Assembly (NCBI GenBank): GCA_937925655.1
Contig: CALAMC010000098.1
Location: 37,542 to 101,541 of the forward strand
From: an uncultured candidate division Zixibacteria bacterium
GTDB taxonomy: Bacteria > Zixibacteria > MSB-5A5 > GN15 > PGXB01
Direction: 5' to 3'
DNA length: 64,000 bases
Made by a program: the position numbers and the translations under genes. Below, one piece after another: positions 33,361-41,814 of this stretch (the stretch's first letter is position 1; every line of letters begins with the position of its first letter). The notes beneath the pieces are model-generated. The model did not search any database, was not told where the DNA came from, and saw nothing but the letters and a program-made list of their open reading frames with translations.

Positions 33361-34451
33361 AGCGGTTCCTTCAAATGACGAACAATCGTGACCGGCGTTC
33401 CCATGCCCGCCAGGCGCATTATTTTATCCATCTCTTTATCGGTGACGGCGACACACCCGTCGGTCCAGTCTTTCCCGGTGCCACCGTGCCCGTGGATTTC
33501 GATCAAGCCTCCGATTTTGGCTCCCGCCGGAATGGCTCCGGATTTAAGATTTTCCGAAAAACGCTTTTTATCCTCATCGTTGGGATAATTGAGCAACAGG
33601 GCCCGATAAAATTTACTGCCATTGTTGACCTTCACGACCCGGTATTTACCTTCGGGAGTGGCCCCGTCGCCGGCCATACGTTTCTGCTGACCGGAATTAT
33701 ATCCCAGTTCGCAGACATAAGATTCGATCTTTTTGCCGGCCTTGAAAATGTACAGCCGATGCGCGCTTTTGTCAACAACGATGGCTACCCCGCCGCTTTT
33801 TTGGGAATCGGCAATGGTCTGATCAACCCAGCCTTGCCAGGTATCCTGATTGCTCTGTCGTGTGGAGACCAGTTCCTTGCGCCTTTGTTCAAGTCGTGTA
33901 AAAACCGAACCGGCTACCTCGATACTCCGTGCGGCTTCACTATATAACCCCCGGTCAACCAGCTCACGGGCATTCTCGATTTTAAAAGCCGCCGAACGGT
34001 ACAATATCTCATCGTCGGTACGAGACAGCGATTCGTCGAGAATTTTACGCCATGCCGTCAGACTGTCCTCGTAACGGTCGACCTCGGCCCGGGTTCGCGC
34101 CGCCAGCGAAACTCGCTGATTCCCGGTTTTTTCCATGGCCATTTCGGCCAGACGGGTAGCTTCTTTTAAAAGAGAATCGGCCTCATTAAAAGAACCAAAC
34201 GGCCACCAGTCCCGGCTGACCGAGTCCAGGGCACGACGCCCGCGGTCAAGGTGGGCCACCGCTTCTTTATACTGTGTCCCGGCAAGTTTGGCGGCGCCGG
34301 AGGATTCGGCCGCAGACACTGCCTTCATGGCCTTTTTGAGGTTGTCGAAGGGCGGTTGACGGTACTCACGGTAGCCAATGAAAAAAGCGGCGACTCCTGC
34401 GACGACAACCGTCAAAAGCAACAACCAAACCCGGCGACGGCGGTTTTTCAT
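33357..34451 (-). CDS. L,D-transpeptidase with N-terminal DUF4398-like helical domain
   Basis: 364 aa from the second Met (AGG five nt upstream). Signal anchor (about 9-27), a long helical region rich in Ala/Glu/Lys (about 35-185, including QYKEAVAHLDRGRRAL and NEADSLLKEATRLA), then a YkuD domain with VVDKSAHRLYIFKAGK, GDGATPEGKYRVVKV, IEIHGHGGTGKDWTDGCVAV (catalytic Cys333). The helical part resembles the separate lipoprotein encoded just upstream. Periplasmic cell-wall crosslinking enzyme; first gene of the operon. Confidence 0.9.
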   Translation of the reverse strand: MKNRRRRVWLLLLTVVVAGVAAFFIGYREYRQPPFDNLKKAMKAVSAAESSGAAKLAGTQYKEAVAHLDRGRRALDSVSRDWWPFGSFNEADSLLKEATRLAEMAMEKTGNQRVSLAARTRAEVDRYEDSLTAWRKILDESLSRTDDEILYRSAAFKIENARELVDRGLYSEAARSIEVAGSVFTRLEQRRKELVSTRQSNQDTWQGWVDQTIADSQKSGGVAIVVDKSAHRLYIFKAGKKIESYVCELGYNSGQQKRMAGDGATPEGKYRVVKVNNGSKFYRALLLNYPNDEDKKRFSENLKSGAIPAGAKIGGLIEIHGHGGTGKDWTDGCVAVTDKEMDKIMRLAGMGTPVTIVRHLKEPL

Positions 34452-34490
34452 ATTAACCTGCAATATATCATCGAGTGTCGGGCAAAAAGA

Positions 34491-34518
34491 AAAGGGGCCG
34501 TACTTGACGGTCCCTTTT
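34491..34518. terminator. Hairpin terminator between DUF4398 lipoprotein and L,D-transpeptidase genes
   Basis: AAAGGGGCCGT / ACGGTCCCTTT around a short loop, with T-runs on both sides; one position pairs as G-U on the plus strand and mismatches on the minus strand. Confidence 0.55.
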
Positions 34519-34542
34519 TATTTTTGTCCCCAAACCATCGCG

Positions 34543-35139
34543 TTATGGGGTAACCTTGGTAACGGCGGCGCCGATATCGTTTTTAACTCTCGTTATCTGC
34601 GATTTGACGGCCTGCAGTTTGTCCCGGGCAACCAGGTAGTTGCCGGCCTGATAATCAGTGGTGGCGGCGGTCAACGCGGTCGCGGCGGCGTCAAGATCGG
34701 TTTGCATAACTTTGATGTCCAGACGCGTCCCTTTGCCTTTGGGCGCCTTGGCTAATGCAGTTTTGGCCTCAACCATAAGAGCATCGATTTCCACAATCAG
34801 GGTGCTGTCCAAAAGACGCATGTTTTCTTTCTCGACGGCCGCTTCGCTGGCCGCTTTCGCCGCCAGTTGCTGGGCCGCGGCAATCGTCGCCTTGGCCTGA
34901 TCATAATCGCGCAACATGGAAAAACGTCCGTCCTGCTTCTGGATTTCGACCGAAGCCGCGTTCAAGGAATCCATTGCCTCTTTATAGACGGCCGGAGCAT
35001 ACAACTCGGCTTCCGCCTGTTGAGCGGTCTCCAGGGCTTTTTTGCCTGCGTCAAACTCGGTGACCGGAGCCTCGCTGCACCCGACCATGAGCACCACTAC
35101 GGCGAATACCGCCACACCCGACAGTAAACGCTTACACAT
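34543..35139 (-). CDS. DUF4398-type lipoprotein, helical
   Basis: 198 aa with a lipoprotein signal (lipid Cys21 in VVLMVGCSEAP). The mature part is nearly all helix with Ala-rich heptads: DAGKKALETAQQAEAELYAP, YKEAMDSLNAASVEIQKQDG, YDQAKATIAAAQQLAAKAA. DUF4398-like proteins are outer-membrane lipoproteins often next to OmpA or peptidoglycan genes. Its likeness to the N-terminal half of the neighbouring L,D-transpeptidase suggests a shared binding partner. Confidence 0.78.
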   Translation of the reverse strand: MCKRLLSGVAVFAVVVLMVGCSEAPVTEFDAGKKALETAQQAEAELYAPAVYKEAMDSLNAASVEIQKQDGRFSMLRDYDQAKATIAAAQQLAAKAASEAAVEKENMRLLDSTLIVEIDALMVEAKTALAKAPKGKGTRLDIKVMQTDLDAAATALTAATTDYQAGNYLVARDKLQAVKSQITRVKNDIGAAVTKVTP

Positions 35140-35513
35140 GATTTTTTCCTTCTGGCCGACATCCTTTCGGGATTACGTATAAAAAAAAGACACACGCATG
35201 ATCGGCCTGACACGCGTACGCCTTGTTCATTGTTGTCGGAACGGCGTCGTCCCGACCGTATTTACAACCAAACTCTTGTTTGACTGTTTTATTTATTTTA
35301 TATCCGGGCAACCAACCGCCCGGCCTAAAATTCCTTTTATGGCTCCTCAACAAAACGGTGTATCAATCTATTTGTAGCAGAGTCTTTTGTCAAGATAATA
35401 TTGAAATCATTTGCGCCAACCTATCCCTATGCCTATCGGTCAGTTACAAGCAATCGCGAATTCGACGAGCGCCCGCTTGACGCCAAATATACTTCTATCG
35501 ACGCCGGGATTGG
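35140..35513. other. Non-coding stretch
   Basis: About 370 bp with no supported gene. An A-run (35182-35190) and scattered AT-rich stretches; I see no RNA gene or clear repeat. Confidence 0.5.
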
Positions 35514-36221
35514 CTATTTGACCAGATCGAATATATCGACAATACGAATCGGTTCGACATTATAAAAACCTTGCCCGTACTTGCACCCGGCCTGCTGACC
35601 GAAGGCGCGGGCCATAGTCTCCAGAGACCAGATATAATCGCGCGATTTTTCCGGATTCAGAAATTGCGATTCATGGCATTTTAGCGCCTCAAGCCATTGC
35701 TCAAAGTGCTCCGTTATATCGACGACAAAATTAGGGGCCAGGCCGGGCGGCAGGAAATAATGAAAAATCTGTTTGACCCGATGCGGCTCCCCTTCAATCG
35801 GCATTTTTTTGAGTGTCGCAAAATTGGCGGCGTTTATCGTAATCTGCCCGGCCGCTACATGGTCGGGATGAGACTGGCGTTTGCCATGACCGATATGAGG
35901 ATATGGCGTCAGGATTATTTCGGGACGGTATTTGCGAATAAGCGTCGCCAGTTCGATACGGCGGTCGTTGGTGTCAAACAGCCCGCAATCACCCCAGTCA
36001 AACGTTTCGATCAGGTCAGAACCCATAACCCGGGCCGCCCGGGTGGCTTCGGCGGCGCGAATTTCAACCGTCCCCCCGGTACCCATCTCACCTTTTGTAA
36101 GGTAAACGATCCCGGTTTTATAGCCCCGACGATTCAAATCAATCAAGACCCCGCCGGTCCCGACTTCGACATCGTCGGGATGCGCTCCGATTGAAATCAA
36201 GTCATATTTCGGGTTCGCCAT
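35514..36221 (-). CDS. PIG-L deacetylase, BshB1-like (bacillithiol biosynthesis)
   Basis: 235 aa. LmbE/PIG-L fold with the zinc motif GAHPDDVEVG (His14, Asp17) and SHPDHVAAG (second zinc His), plus LTKGEMGTGGT and KCHESQF, all characteristic of BshB1. BshB1 removes the acetyl group from GlcNAc-malate in bacillithiol synthesis; bshA and bshC are not in the window. Other PIG-L deacetylases of amino sugars cannot be excluded. Confidence 0.85.
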   Translation of the reverse strand: MANPKYDLISIGAHPDDVEVGTGGVLIDLNRRGYKTGIVYLTKGEMGTGGTVEIRAAEATRAARVMGSDLIETFDWGDCGLFDTNDRRIELATLIRKYRPEIILTPYPHIGHGKRQSHPDHVAAGQITINAANFATLKKMPIEGEPHRVKQIFHYFLPPGLAPNFVVDITEHFEQWLEALKCHESQFLNPEKSRDYIWSLETMARAFGQQAGCKYGQGFYNVEPIRIVDIFDLVK

Positions 36222-36241
36222 TATTCCTCACAAATAAAAGA

Positions 36242-36268
36242 GCCGGAGTAGCCTTAAACTCCCCCGGC
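36242..36268 (-). terminator. Possible terminator after the esterase-like gene
   Basis: Imperfect stem GCCGGAGT / ACTCC(ccc)GGC with a 3-nt bulge; on the minus strand it is followed by CTCTTTTATTT. Confidence 0.4.
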
Positions 36269-36293
36269 CCGAATTTGTTCCCTGTCTTTATCC

Positions 36294-37553
36294 CTATTGC
36301 GGAATCACGAATTTGTCACTATGGTATTTAAGAATATGCGGCAGAATATCCCAGACATATATGTTGGCATCGGAATCATAACCGGGCAGACCGTTGTATG
36401 AAAGTGTATCAAACGACGGCGTCCCGGGGATTTTGCCGTACGTATTCCTCAGCAGGTCGCGGAAATCCTTTGTCTGTTCGTTGAAACTGTACCCGTCCCA
36501 ACCGTTGGAATGCATCAAAAAGATATTCAGGCTGTCCAGCGCTCCGCTGTAATCGGCCAGAATAGTGGGAATATTGTTTTCCCGCCAAAGGCTCCATGGC
36601 ACCGCGCTTACTTCACCGTCCGGGCCGAACGGCAGGTGGACCGAGGCATTGGCCGATAAAGCAAAACTATTAAACCAGGTCGCTGGGTCATTGATGACAC
36701 CGTCGGCAATTACCGTTTCGATATATCCGGTATCATGAGGCGAAAACGCCGATGCCGCCGCAAAGAACATCGACTGCAATGGCTTGGCATTATCAATATC
36801 CATGGCGGCATAATTGGCCGCGCCGACCTCGGTCATGAGATCATGGAATAACGGAATAAAACCTCCCGTGCCGGCCGCACCGTCGAAATCCAGCGGGGCC
36901 GATACGGCCGAGACCGAACTGAAATTCTCGCTGTAGCGCAACGCGACTCTCATGGCCCCGTAGCCGCCCATGCCGATACCCGAAACGGCCCGCGTGCTTC
37001 GATAGCCATGAATGTTGCCCTCTTCTTCATAATCCCGGAGTATGCCGATAAAATAGTCCAGCATGGTGCCGGCCGAATCGGTCCATCTCTTGGGATTGTT
37101 GATATTCCCGATGGTTTCGGCATATTTGCCGCCCGCCCAGTTATCGCCATAGAAGCACCCGCCAAAATCGGTGGCACCGCTGATGCAAACTATTATCATC
37201 GGTTTAATCTCGCCGGTGGCGATCATCTTATCGGCAAGGTCTTTGAGCCCATGATTGAAATAGAAGTATTCATCACCCCGGAACGGTGTCAGCATCAGAA
37301 GCATGGGGTAAAACCTCTGCGGAGATTCGGTGTCGCTATAGCCATAGGGAACATATATCTGGAAATAAATGGAATTTTGACCGAACATCTGATAATCCAG
37401 ATGACGAACAAAGTGCTGATTGACCGCATTGAAGACAACTCCGCCCGGATAATAAGGCAGAGACTCCACGGGGTTTCCCCTGTCGGAACAACTTAATAGG
37501 GCCGCGGCGGCAATCAATCCTGTGATCAATATCGCGAATATGATTTTTTTCAT
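36294..37553 (-). CDS. Esterase-fold lipoprotein lacking the nucleophile serine
   Basis: 419 aa with lipoprotein signal (lipobox ALLSC, near residue 22). Alpha/beta-hydrolase of the esterase D / enterochelin esterase group: IYFQIYVPYGY, RFYPMLLMLTPFRGDE, KPMIIVCISGATD, and the elbow SGIGMGGYGAMRVAL. The elbow should read G-x-S-M-G-G; here Gly194 replaces the Ser. DNA is clear (ATC GGC ATG). AGGAGG precedes the ATG. Probably a non-catalytic binding protein on the cell surface or in the periplasm, or an enzyme with another mechanism. Confidence 0.78.
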   Translation of the reverse strand: MKKIIFAILITGLIAAAALLSCSDRGNPVESLPYYPGGVVFNAVNQHFVRHLDYQMFGQNSIYFQIYVPYGYSDTESPQRFYPMLLMLTPFRGDEYFYFNHGLKDLADKMIATGEIKPMIIVCISGATDFGGCFYGDNWAGGKYAETIGNINNPKRWTDSAGTMLDYFIGILRDYEEEGNIHGYRSTRAVSGIGMGGYGAMRVALRYSENFSSVSAVSAPLDFDGAAGTGGFIPLFHDLMTEVGAANYAAMDIDNAKPLQSMFFAAASAFSPHDTGYIETVIADGVINDPATWFNSFALSANASVHLPFGPDGEVSAVPWSLWRENNIPTILADYSGALDSLNIFLMHSNGWDGYSFNEQTKDFRDLLRNTYGKIPGTPSFDTLSYNGLPGYDSDANIYVWDILPHILKYHSDKFVIPQ

Positions 37554-37562
37554 CAGGTCCTC

Positions 37563-39062
37563 CTAAAACCGGTAAGTAAAGCCTAAAACGGTTTGGAATG
37601 TATTGGCTTCATACAAGCCCGGGAAGTTGTCGATCAAATCATCGCCGTTGACTTCATCCAGTTCTCCGACCGTGAGATCCGGGTGATGAGTATACGTTCC
37701 GGCGATTTCGACACGCCAGACTTCAATATCGAATGACAAACCGGCGCTGAACGTAATCTTGTTACCCAGGTCGACGAAGTGAGGTGTCAGCGTCATTTCG
37801 GAAATCGGCGACTGGTCATAAGCGAAACCAACACGCGCCTGGGTATAACCGTTAACCTGATAATTGGCTCCGGCCATGAATTTCATGGCGTCATCCCATT
37901 TCACCGGATAAGAAATATCACGGCGCATCAAAGAATCATTCAAATAGGTGAAATTGGCAAACCGGAAATCGTCGTAAACGCCGGAATAATTCGAGCTCTT
38001 GAATTCAAAACCTTTGAACTGGGACCAGAGCACATATTCGAAATCCGCCGCCAGAAGAAGCCTTTCATTGAACTGATAAGATATCCCGCCGCCGAACACG
38101 GCCGGGACATCAACGTCGGCCTTGAAATCATACATATTGGTGAAATTCTCGCCCGCGAAGAAATGGTATTGCTCCGTGACTTCCGTCCAGAGCGTATTAT
38201 TGGATAAAAGCGAGGCATTGTCACCCATGAAAAAGACCGAAGTCCCGCTGCCATCAACCGTGATGGTGCTTTTGCCGCTGTAGGTCAGACCGACCTTGGT
38301 CTTTTCATTTATGGCATACATCAGTCCGAGACGATAGCAGAAACCATAACCGTTCCCGTCATTCTCATACCATTGCGGCACCCTTTCATAGGGGCGTTCC
38401 ACGTAGGACCCGAAGTCGGGATTATCCAGAAGCGGGTTTCGCCGCAGGACGAGATTGGAAAATTTCAAATCGACCCGCCGCAAACCGATTCCCAGTCCAA
38501 CCGAAAGTTTATCGTCATCCAGAAAGGTTCGGGCGGCGGTTAGTTGCGCATCGACGACGTCGAAGTTGTTGTAAAACTGTCTTGGTCCGATATCCCGCAT
38601 GCCGTACATCTCGATATCATGGAAACCGAATACGGTCGTCCAGTCGAGGTTCTGGTCGAATGATTGAATTATCGAGAAGCCGAAAACCATTTCGTCGTTC
38701 GCGACCGGCAGTCGGATCAAAGCGGCCACTTGAGGAACGTTATGAATGGCATGGCTATTGGGCAGACGGATATCGTTATAATATCCCGAAGCGAACTGGC
38801 CGCCCCATTTGAATTCGGGCGTCACATAATAACGATTATGAAATAGCGCGAGATTGCCCGACAGCATGTTATCCTGAATCCAGCCATAGCCCGCCGGATT
38901 ATAATAAGCCGCCGACCAGTCGTCCGCCACGGCCCGAAAAGCACCGCCCATACCCTGGGCTTTAACACCGATTCCATCAAATGTAAAGCCGCCGCTATGG
39001 GCGCTCGACAAGGCCAACAACAGAATTAAAAATGATGCGGCCGCGTACCTCTTATGACCCAT
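37563..39062 (-). CDS. FadL/OmpP1-family outer-membrane transport protein
   Basis: 499 aa from the Met preceded by GGAGAAGAGA. Signal peptide (MGHKRYAAASFLILLLALSS). FadL hallmarks: GVKAQGMGGAFRAVADDWSAAYYNPAG at the N-terminal hatch, alternating aromatic strands throughout, NYQVNGYTQARVGFAYDQSP, and a terminal strand ending in Phe (QTVLGFTYRF). FadL proteins take up hydrophobic compounds across the outer membrane. Only 9 bp before the esterase-like lipoprotein gene, so both are one operon; the pair might handle a hydrophobic ester. Confidence 0.92.
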   Translation of the reverse strand: MGHKRYAAASFLILLLALSSAHSGGFTFDGIGVKAQGMGGAFRAVADDWSAAYYNPAGYGWIQDNMLSGNLALFHNRYYVTPEFKWGGQFASGYYNDIRLPNSHAIHNVPQVAALIRLPVANDEMVFGFSIIQSFDQNLDWTTVFGFHDIEMYGMRDIGPRQFYNNFDVVDAQLTAARTFLDDDKLSVGLGIGLRRVDLKFSNLVLRRNPLLDNPDFGSYVERPYERVPQWYENDGNGYGFCYRLGLMYAINEKTKVGLTYSGKSTITVDGSGTSVFFMGDNASLLSNNTLWTEVTEQYHFFAGENFTNMYDFKADVDVPAVFGGGISYQFNERLLLAADFEYVLWSQFKGFEFKSSNYSGVYDDFRFANFTYLNDSLMRRDISYPVKWDDAMKFMAGANYQVNGYTQARVGFAYDQSPISEMTLTPHFVDLGNKITFSAGLSFDIEVWRVEIAGTYTHHPDLTVGELDEVNGDDLIDNFPGLYEANTFQTVLGFTYRF

Positions 39063-39328
39063 TCTCTTCTCCATTTATTCTTAAGACTAAAAATTTACCC
39101 TTTATCCCTCGCCCAATCATGTCGAGATACGGGCGAATTAACCCTTCGTCTCAATCCCGCAAACCCATGCAAAGGTTTGTCATATAAAGCTGAAAAACTA
39201 CAACAAGGTCGCTCATTTGTCAAGTCCTGTGGCGAAAAATCGCCAATTATACGTGGAAACATCGATTCCCCTGTCCACCGATGTTTAGGACGAATGAAAT
39301 ATTTGTTTTGGTCAATGAAATCGGCGAT

Positions 39329-40858
39329 TTATCGAAAAGCCTGCCGAATGGCGGCATTGTATCCAACGCGAGCCGGATAAAATCCGGCTTCGGCCGATTT
39401 TCTGGCGTGAAAATCGGCCAGGGCACCCGTTGTCACAAGCGACAAATAATAATGAACCGCTCCGTTATTTTCCAGCAGAGCCAGGCATTTATAAAAATTA
39501 TCCCGCGATGATTCATAATTCTTCAATATATAATCCTGAAAACCTTTGACGGCGTATGGCAATGCCCGACCGAATTGCCCGACACGGCATGCCTCGGAGA
39601 TTATTCCCGGTTCGTTCAAATTCTGGAACTGAAAATACATATGCGGAAAATCGACCAGAGTATAATCTCCACGCTCAAGACCCTCGGCGATAAACGCCAG
39701 ATAATCGGCGATCGGGCCGGGTCGTCCACCATGCAAGCCAACTTCCGATACAATTCTACGATTCAAAGGGTCAAAGTGCCCCGATGAAACCCAGCTCGAA
39801 TAACCGCACATGATCGAATTATCATCGGCGACATCGACCGCGCCGCATAAATGGCTGATTTCATGAACCAAAAGTTGTCCGATTTGCATCGCCCGGAAAG
39901 AATTATAATCCTCACCCGGCATTTCCAGAGCCGTGACGACTGCGAGACGGTAACCGACATCGGCCAGCCCGACCTGAATCCGGTCGCGGCTGATAAACAC
40001 CTTGTCCGGGTCGGTTATGCGATAAATAATTACCCGCATCGGCCCGTTTTTCGACGATAGAATATTCCGGCCCTCCCGGAAAACATCTTCGAGCCTATCC
40101 AATGGCCCCGGCGTCAAGCCGATTTTACTTTTATTTAGGATTTTAAGCTCTAAGCCGAAGTCCCGATGGAAAATCCGCGAGGCATAATCAAAGGCCAGCT
40201 CCAGATCGGAATCGAATTCTTCGGCGTAAATTTCGACCTCAAGCGCCTTGGCGGCCGGTTCGTTTTGATAATGACACAATGGCAATTCGGACATCATTTG
40301 TTCGATCTGGCGCATGAAAACAAAATTAGGCAACTCCCTCGGCTGTCGCTCGATATTGACACCATCGAAAAATAACCACCTCTTGAGACTGGACATAGTG
40401 ACCGGCTTTCCTGAATAAATCAAGCCGCCACCGCATAAATCTCGAATTGTCAGCCGCAAATGGGAAGATATTTCGAAATCCGGAAACGGCCATTGAAGAC
40501 AATCGTCCAAAAGGGGGGTACCGAAGCGGCGGCAGGTGATTTTGCCGCCTATTTCGGCGCTATATTTGAACCCCGCGTTATTCAATTCCCGGTCACTTTC
40601 GGGCAAAGTCGACAGGGTATCGGAATCAACAATCTCCGCCTCCCACCCCTTTTTCCAAAAATAATATTCGAGGTGAGATATAAGACATTGCCGAAGACCG
40701 GACACCAAAGAGCGGTCGGTTTCGCCGGTAATTGACAGGTTCAGCGTCACGGCCATTCGTCCCGGCGCCAGATCTGCCGAAGGCGCCGCAAAAGCGGTCG
40801 CTGTTAAAATTACGGCCGTCAAGACGACTGCAAAACAGTTAAATTTAAAGGCAAACAT
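39329..40858 (-). CDS. Secreted metzincin-like metalloprotease with repeat tail
   Basis: 509 aa, signal peptide (about 1-24, ending FAAPS). Central zinc motif HEISHLCGAVD (His332, Glu333, His336, Asp342) fits the metzincin form HExxHxxGxxH/D with Asp as third ligand as in snapalysin, and SIMCGY (Met350) is a Met-turn. The N-terminal 200 residues carry Cys pairs and beta strands of no known family; the last 80 residues look like a TPR (NFYKCLALLENNGAVHYYLS). Not recognised as a named family. Predicted periplasmic or secreted peptidase. Confidence 0.65.
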   Translation of the reverse strand: MFAFKFNCFAVVLTAVILTATAFAAPSADLAPGRMAVTLNLSITGETDRSLVSGLRQCLISHLEYYFWKKGWEAEIVDSDTLSTLPESDRELNNAGFKYSAEIGGKITCRRFGTPLLDDCLQWPFPDFEISSHLRLTIRDLCGGGLIYSGKPVTMSSLKRWLFFDGVNIERQPRELPNFVFMRQIEQMMSELPLCHYQNEPAAKALEVEIYAEEFDSDLELAFDYASRIFHRDFGLELKILNKSKIGLTPGPLDRLEDVFREGRNILSSKNGPMRVIIYRITDPDKVFISRDRIQVGLADVGYRLAVVTALEMPGEDYNSFRAMQIGQLLVHEISHLCGAVDVADDNSIMCGYSSWVSSGHFDPLNRRIVSEVGLHGGRPGPIADYLAFIAEGLERGDYTLVDFPHMYFQFQNLNEPGIISEACRVGQFGRALPYAVKGFQDYILKNYESSRDNFYKCLALLENNGAVHYYLSLVTTGALADFHARKSAEAGFYPARVGYNAAIRQAFR

Positions 40859-40890
40859 GTTCTTTATACGGTATAATTGGGCAAAAGTGC

Positions 40891-40919
40891 TTGAAAATCA
40901 AGAACCGACCGGCTATAAT
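40891..40919 (+). promoter_or_regulatory. Strong sigma-70-type promoter, nearly leaderless
   Basis: TTGAAA (40891-40896), 17-bp spacer, TATAAT (40914-40919). The ATG at 40928 lies about 2 nt from the predicted transcription start. Confidence 0.7.
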
Positions 40920-40927
40920 TGAATCTA

Positions 40928-41779
40928 ATGTTAAGGAATATCACATTTATAATACTTATGTTGCCGGCCCTCCTGTCAGTGGGCTGTGGCAAAAACAAAG
41001 ACATTGAAGCCCTAAAACAGGACGGCCAGGCCGCTCTGGCCCAGGGCAAAAGTGAGCTGGCCATCAATATTTTCCGGCAAGCATATAAAGAAATGCCCTC
41101 GGACCGAGATATTATCGTCGGACTGGCTTCCGCTTATAAGAAAGCCTTGATTACGGACTCCGCCTATTTCTATTATAAAAGGGCCAAATTGCTTTATAAT
41201 AATGACCGCGAGGTCAACCGGGAATTACTGCGAATGGCCCCGGCCTACAAGGATTATGACATTGCTTTTAAAGCCATCGCCGCCCTGATCAACACCGGTG
41301 ACAACGAAAAATTGTACTGGCCGCAACTGGCCGAGCTGTATTACATGGACAAGCAATACTATAAGGCGGCTTCCTATTATAAATTGCTGATCGAAGACGA
41401 TTCAAGTAATGCCTATTACTATCTGTCATTGGCGGGCGTCCTCTCGCTGGGACAAACACCGGCCGAATCCAACAAGGTATTGTTTGCCGCGGTCGAGAAA
41501 TTCGGCCCGCGACCGGAATTTTATACCAATATCGCGGTGAATTACACCAATCTGGCCATGTTCAAAGAAGCGGAAAAGTATTTTCGCTTGAGCCTGGAAT
41601 TGAGTAGCGATAATATTCCCACCTGGGTAAACCTGGCCAACGTGCTGACGACTATGGATGATCGCAAAAAAAAGCTGGAAGCGCTGGAAATTTATAAAAC
41701 ATACAAGGACCAGACTCCGGCCTTTTACAAACTGGATTCGATTATTACAGCGCTCCAGAGCGAACTGGGTGTGGAATAG
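40928..41779 (+). CDS. TPR lipoprotein
   Basis: 283 aa from ATG 40928; a TTG at 40919 overlaps the -10 box and is unlikely. Lipoprotein signal (MLRNITFIILMLPALLSVGC). At least five tetratricopeptide repeats: GQAALAQGKSELAINIFRQA, DIIVGLASAYKKAL, YWPQLAELYYMDKQYYKAA, YTNIAVNYTNLAMFKEAEKYF, TWVNLANVLTTMD. Envelope scaffold of protein complexes. It opens the polysaccharide locus B and may belong to its export machinery, though the next gene begins 35 bp on. Confidence 0.85.
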   Translation: MLRNITFIILMLPALLSVGCGKNKDIEALKQDGQAALAQGKSELAINIFRQAYKEMPSDRDIIVGLASAYKKALITDSAYFYYKRAKLLYNNDREVNRELLRMAPAYKDYDIAFKAIAALINTGDNEKLYWPQLAELYYMDKQYYKAASYYKLLIEDDSSNAYYYLSLAGVLSLGQTPAESNKVLFAAVEKFGPRPEFYTNIAVNYTNLAMFKEAEKYFRLSLELSSDNIPTWVNLANVLTTMDDRKKKLEALEIYKTYKDQTPAFYKLDSIITALQSELGVE

Positions 41780-41814
41780 CCTTCAATGATTTGTCGGATC
41801 CGCGCGACATTTAT

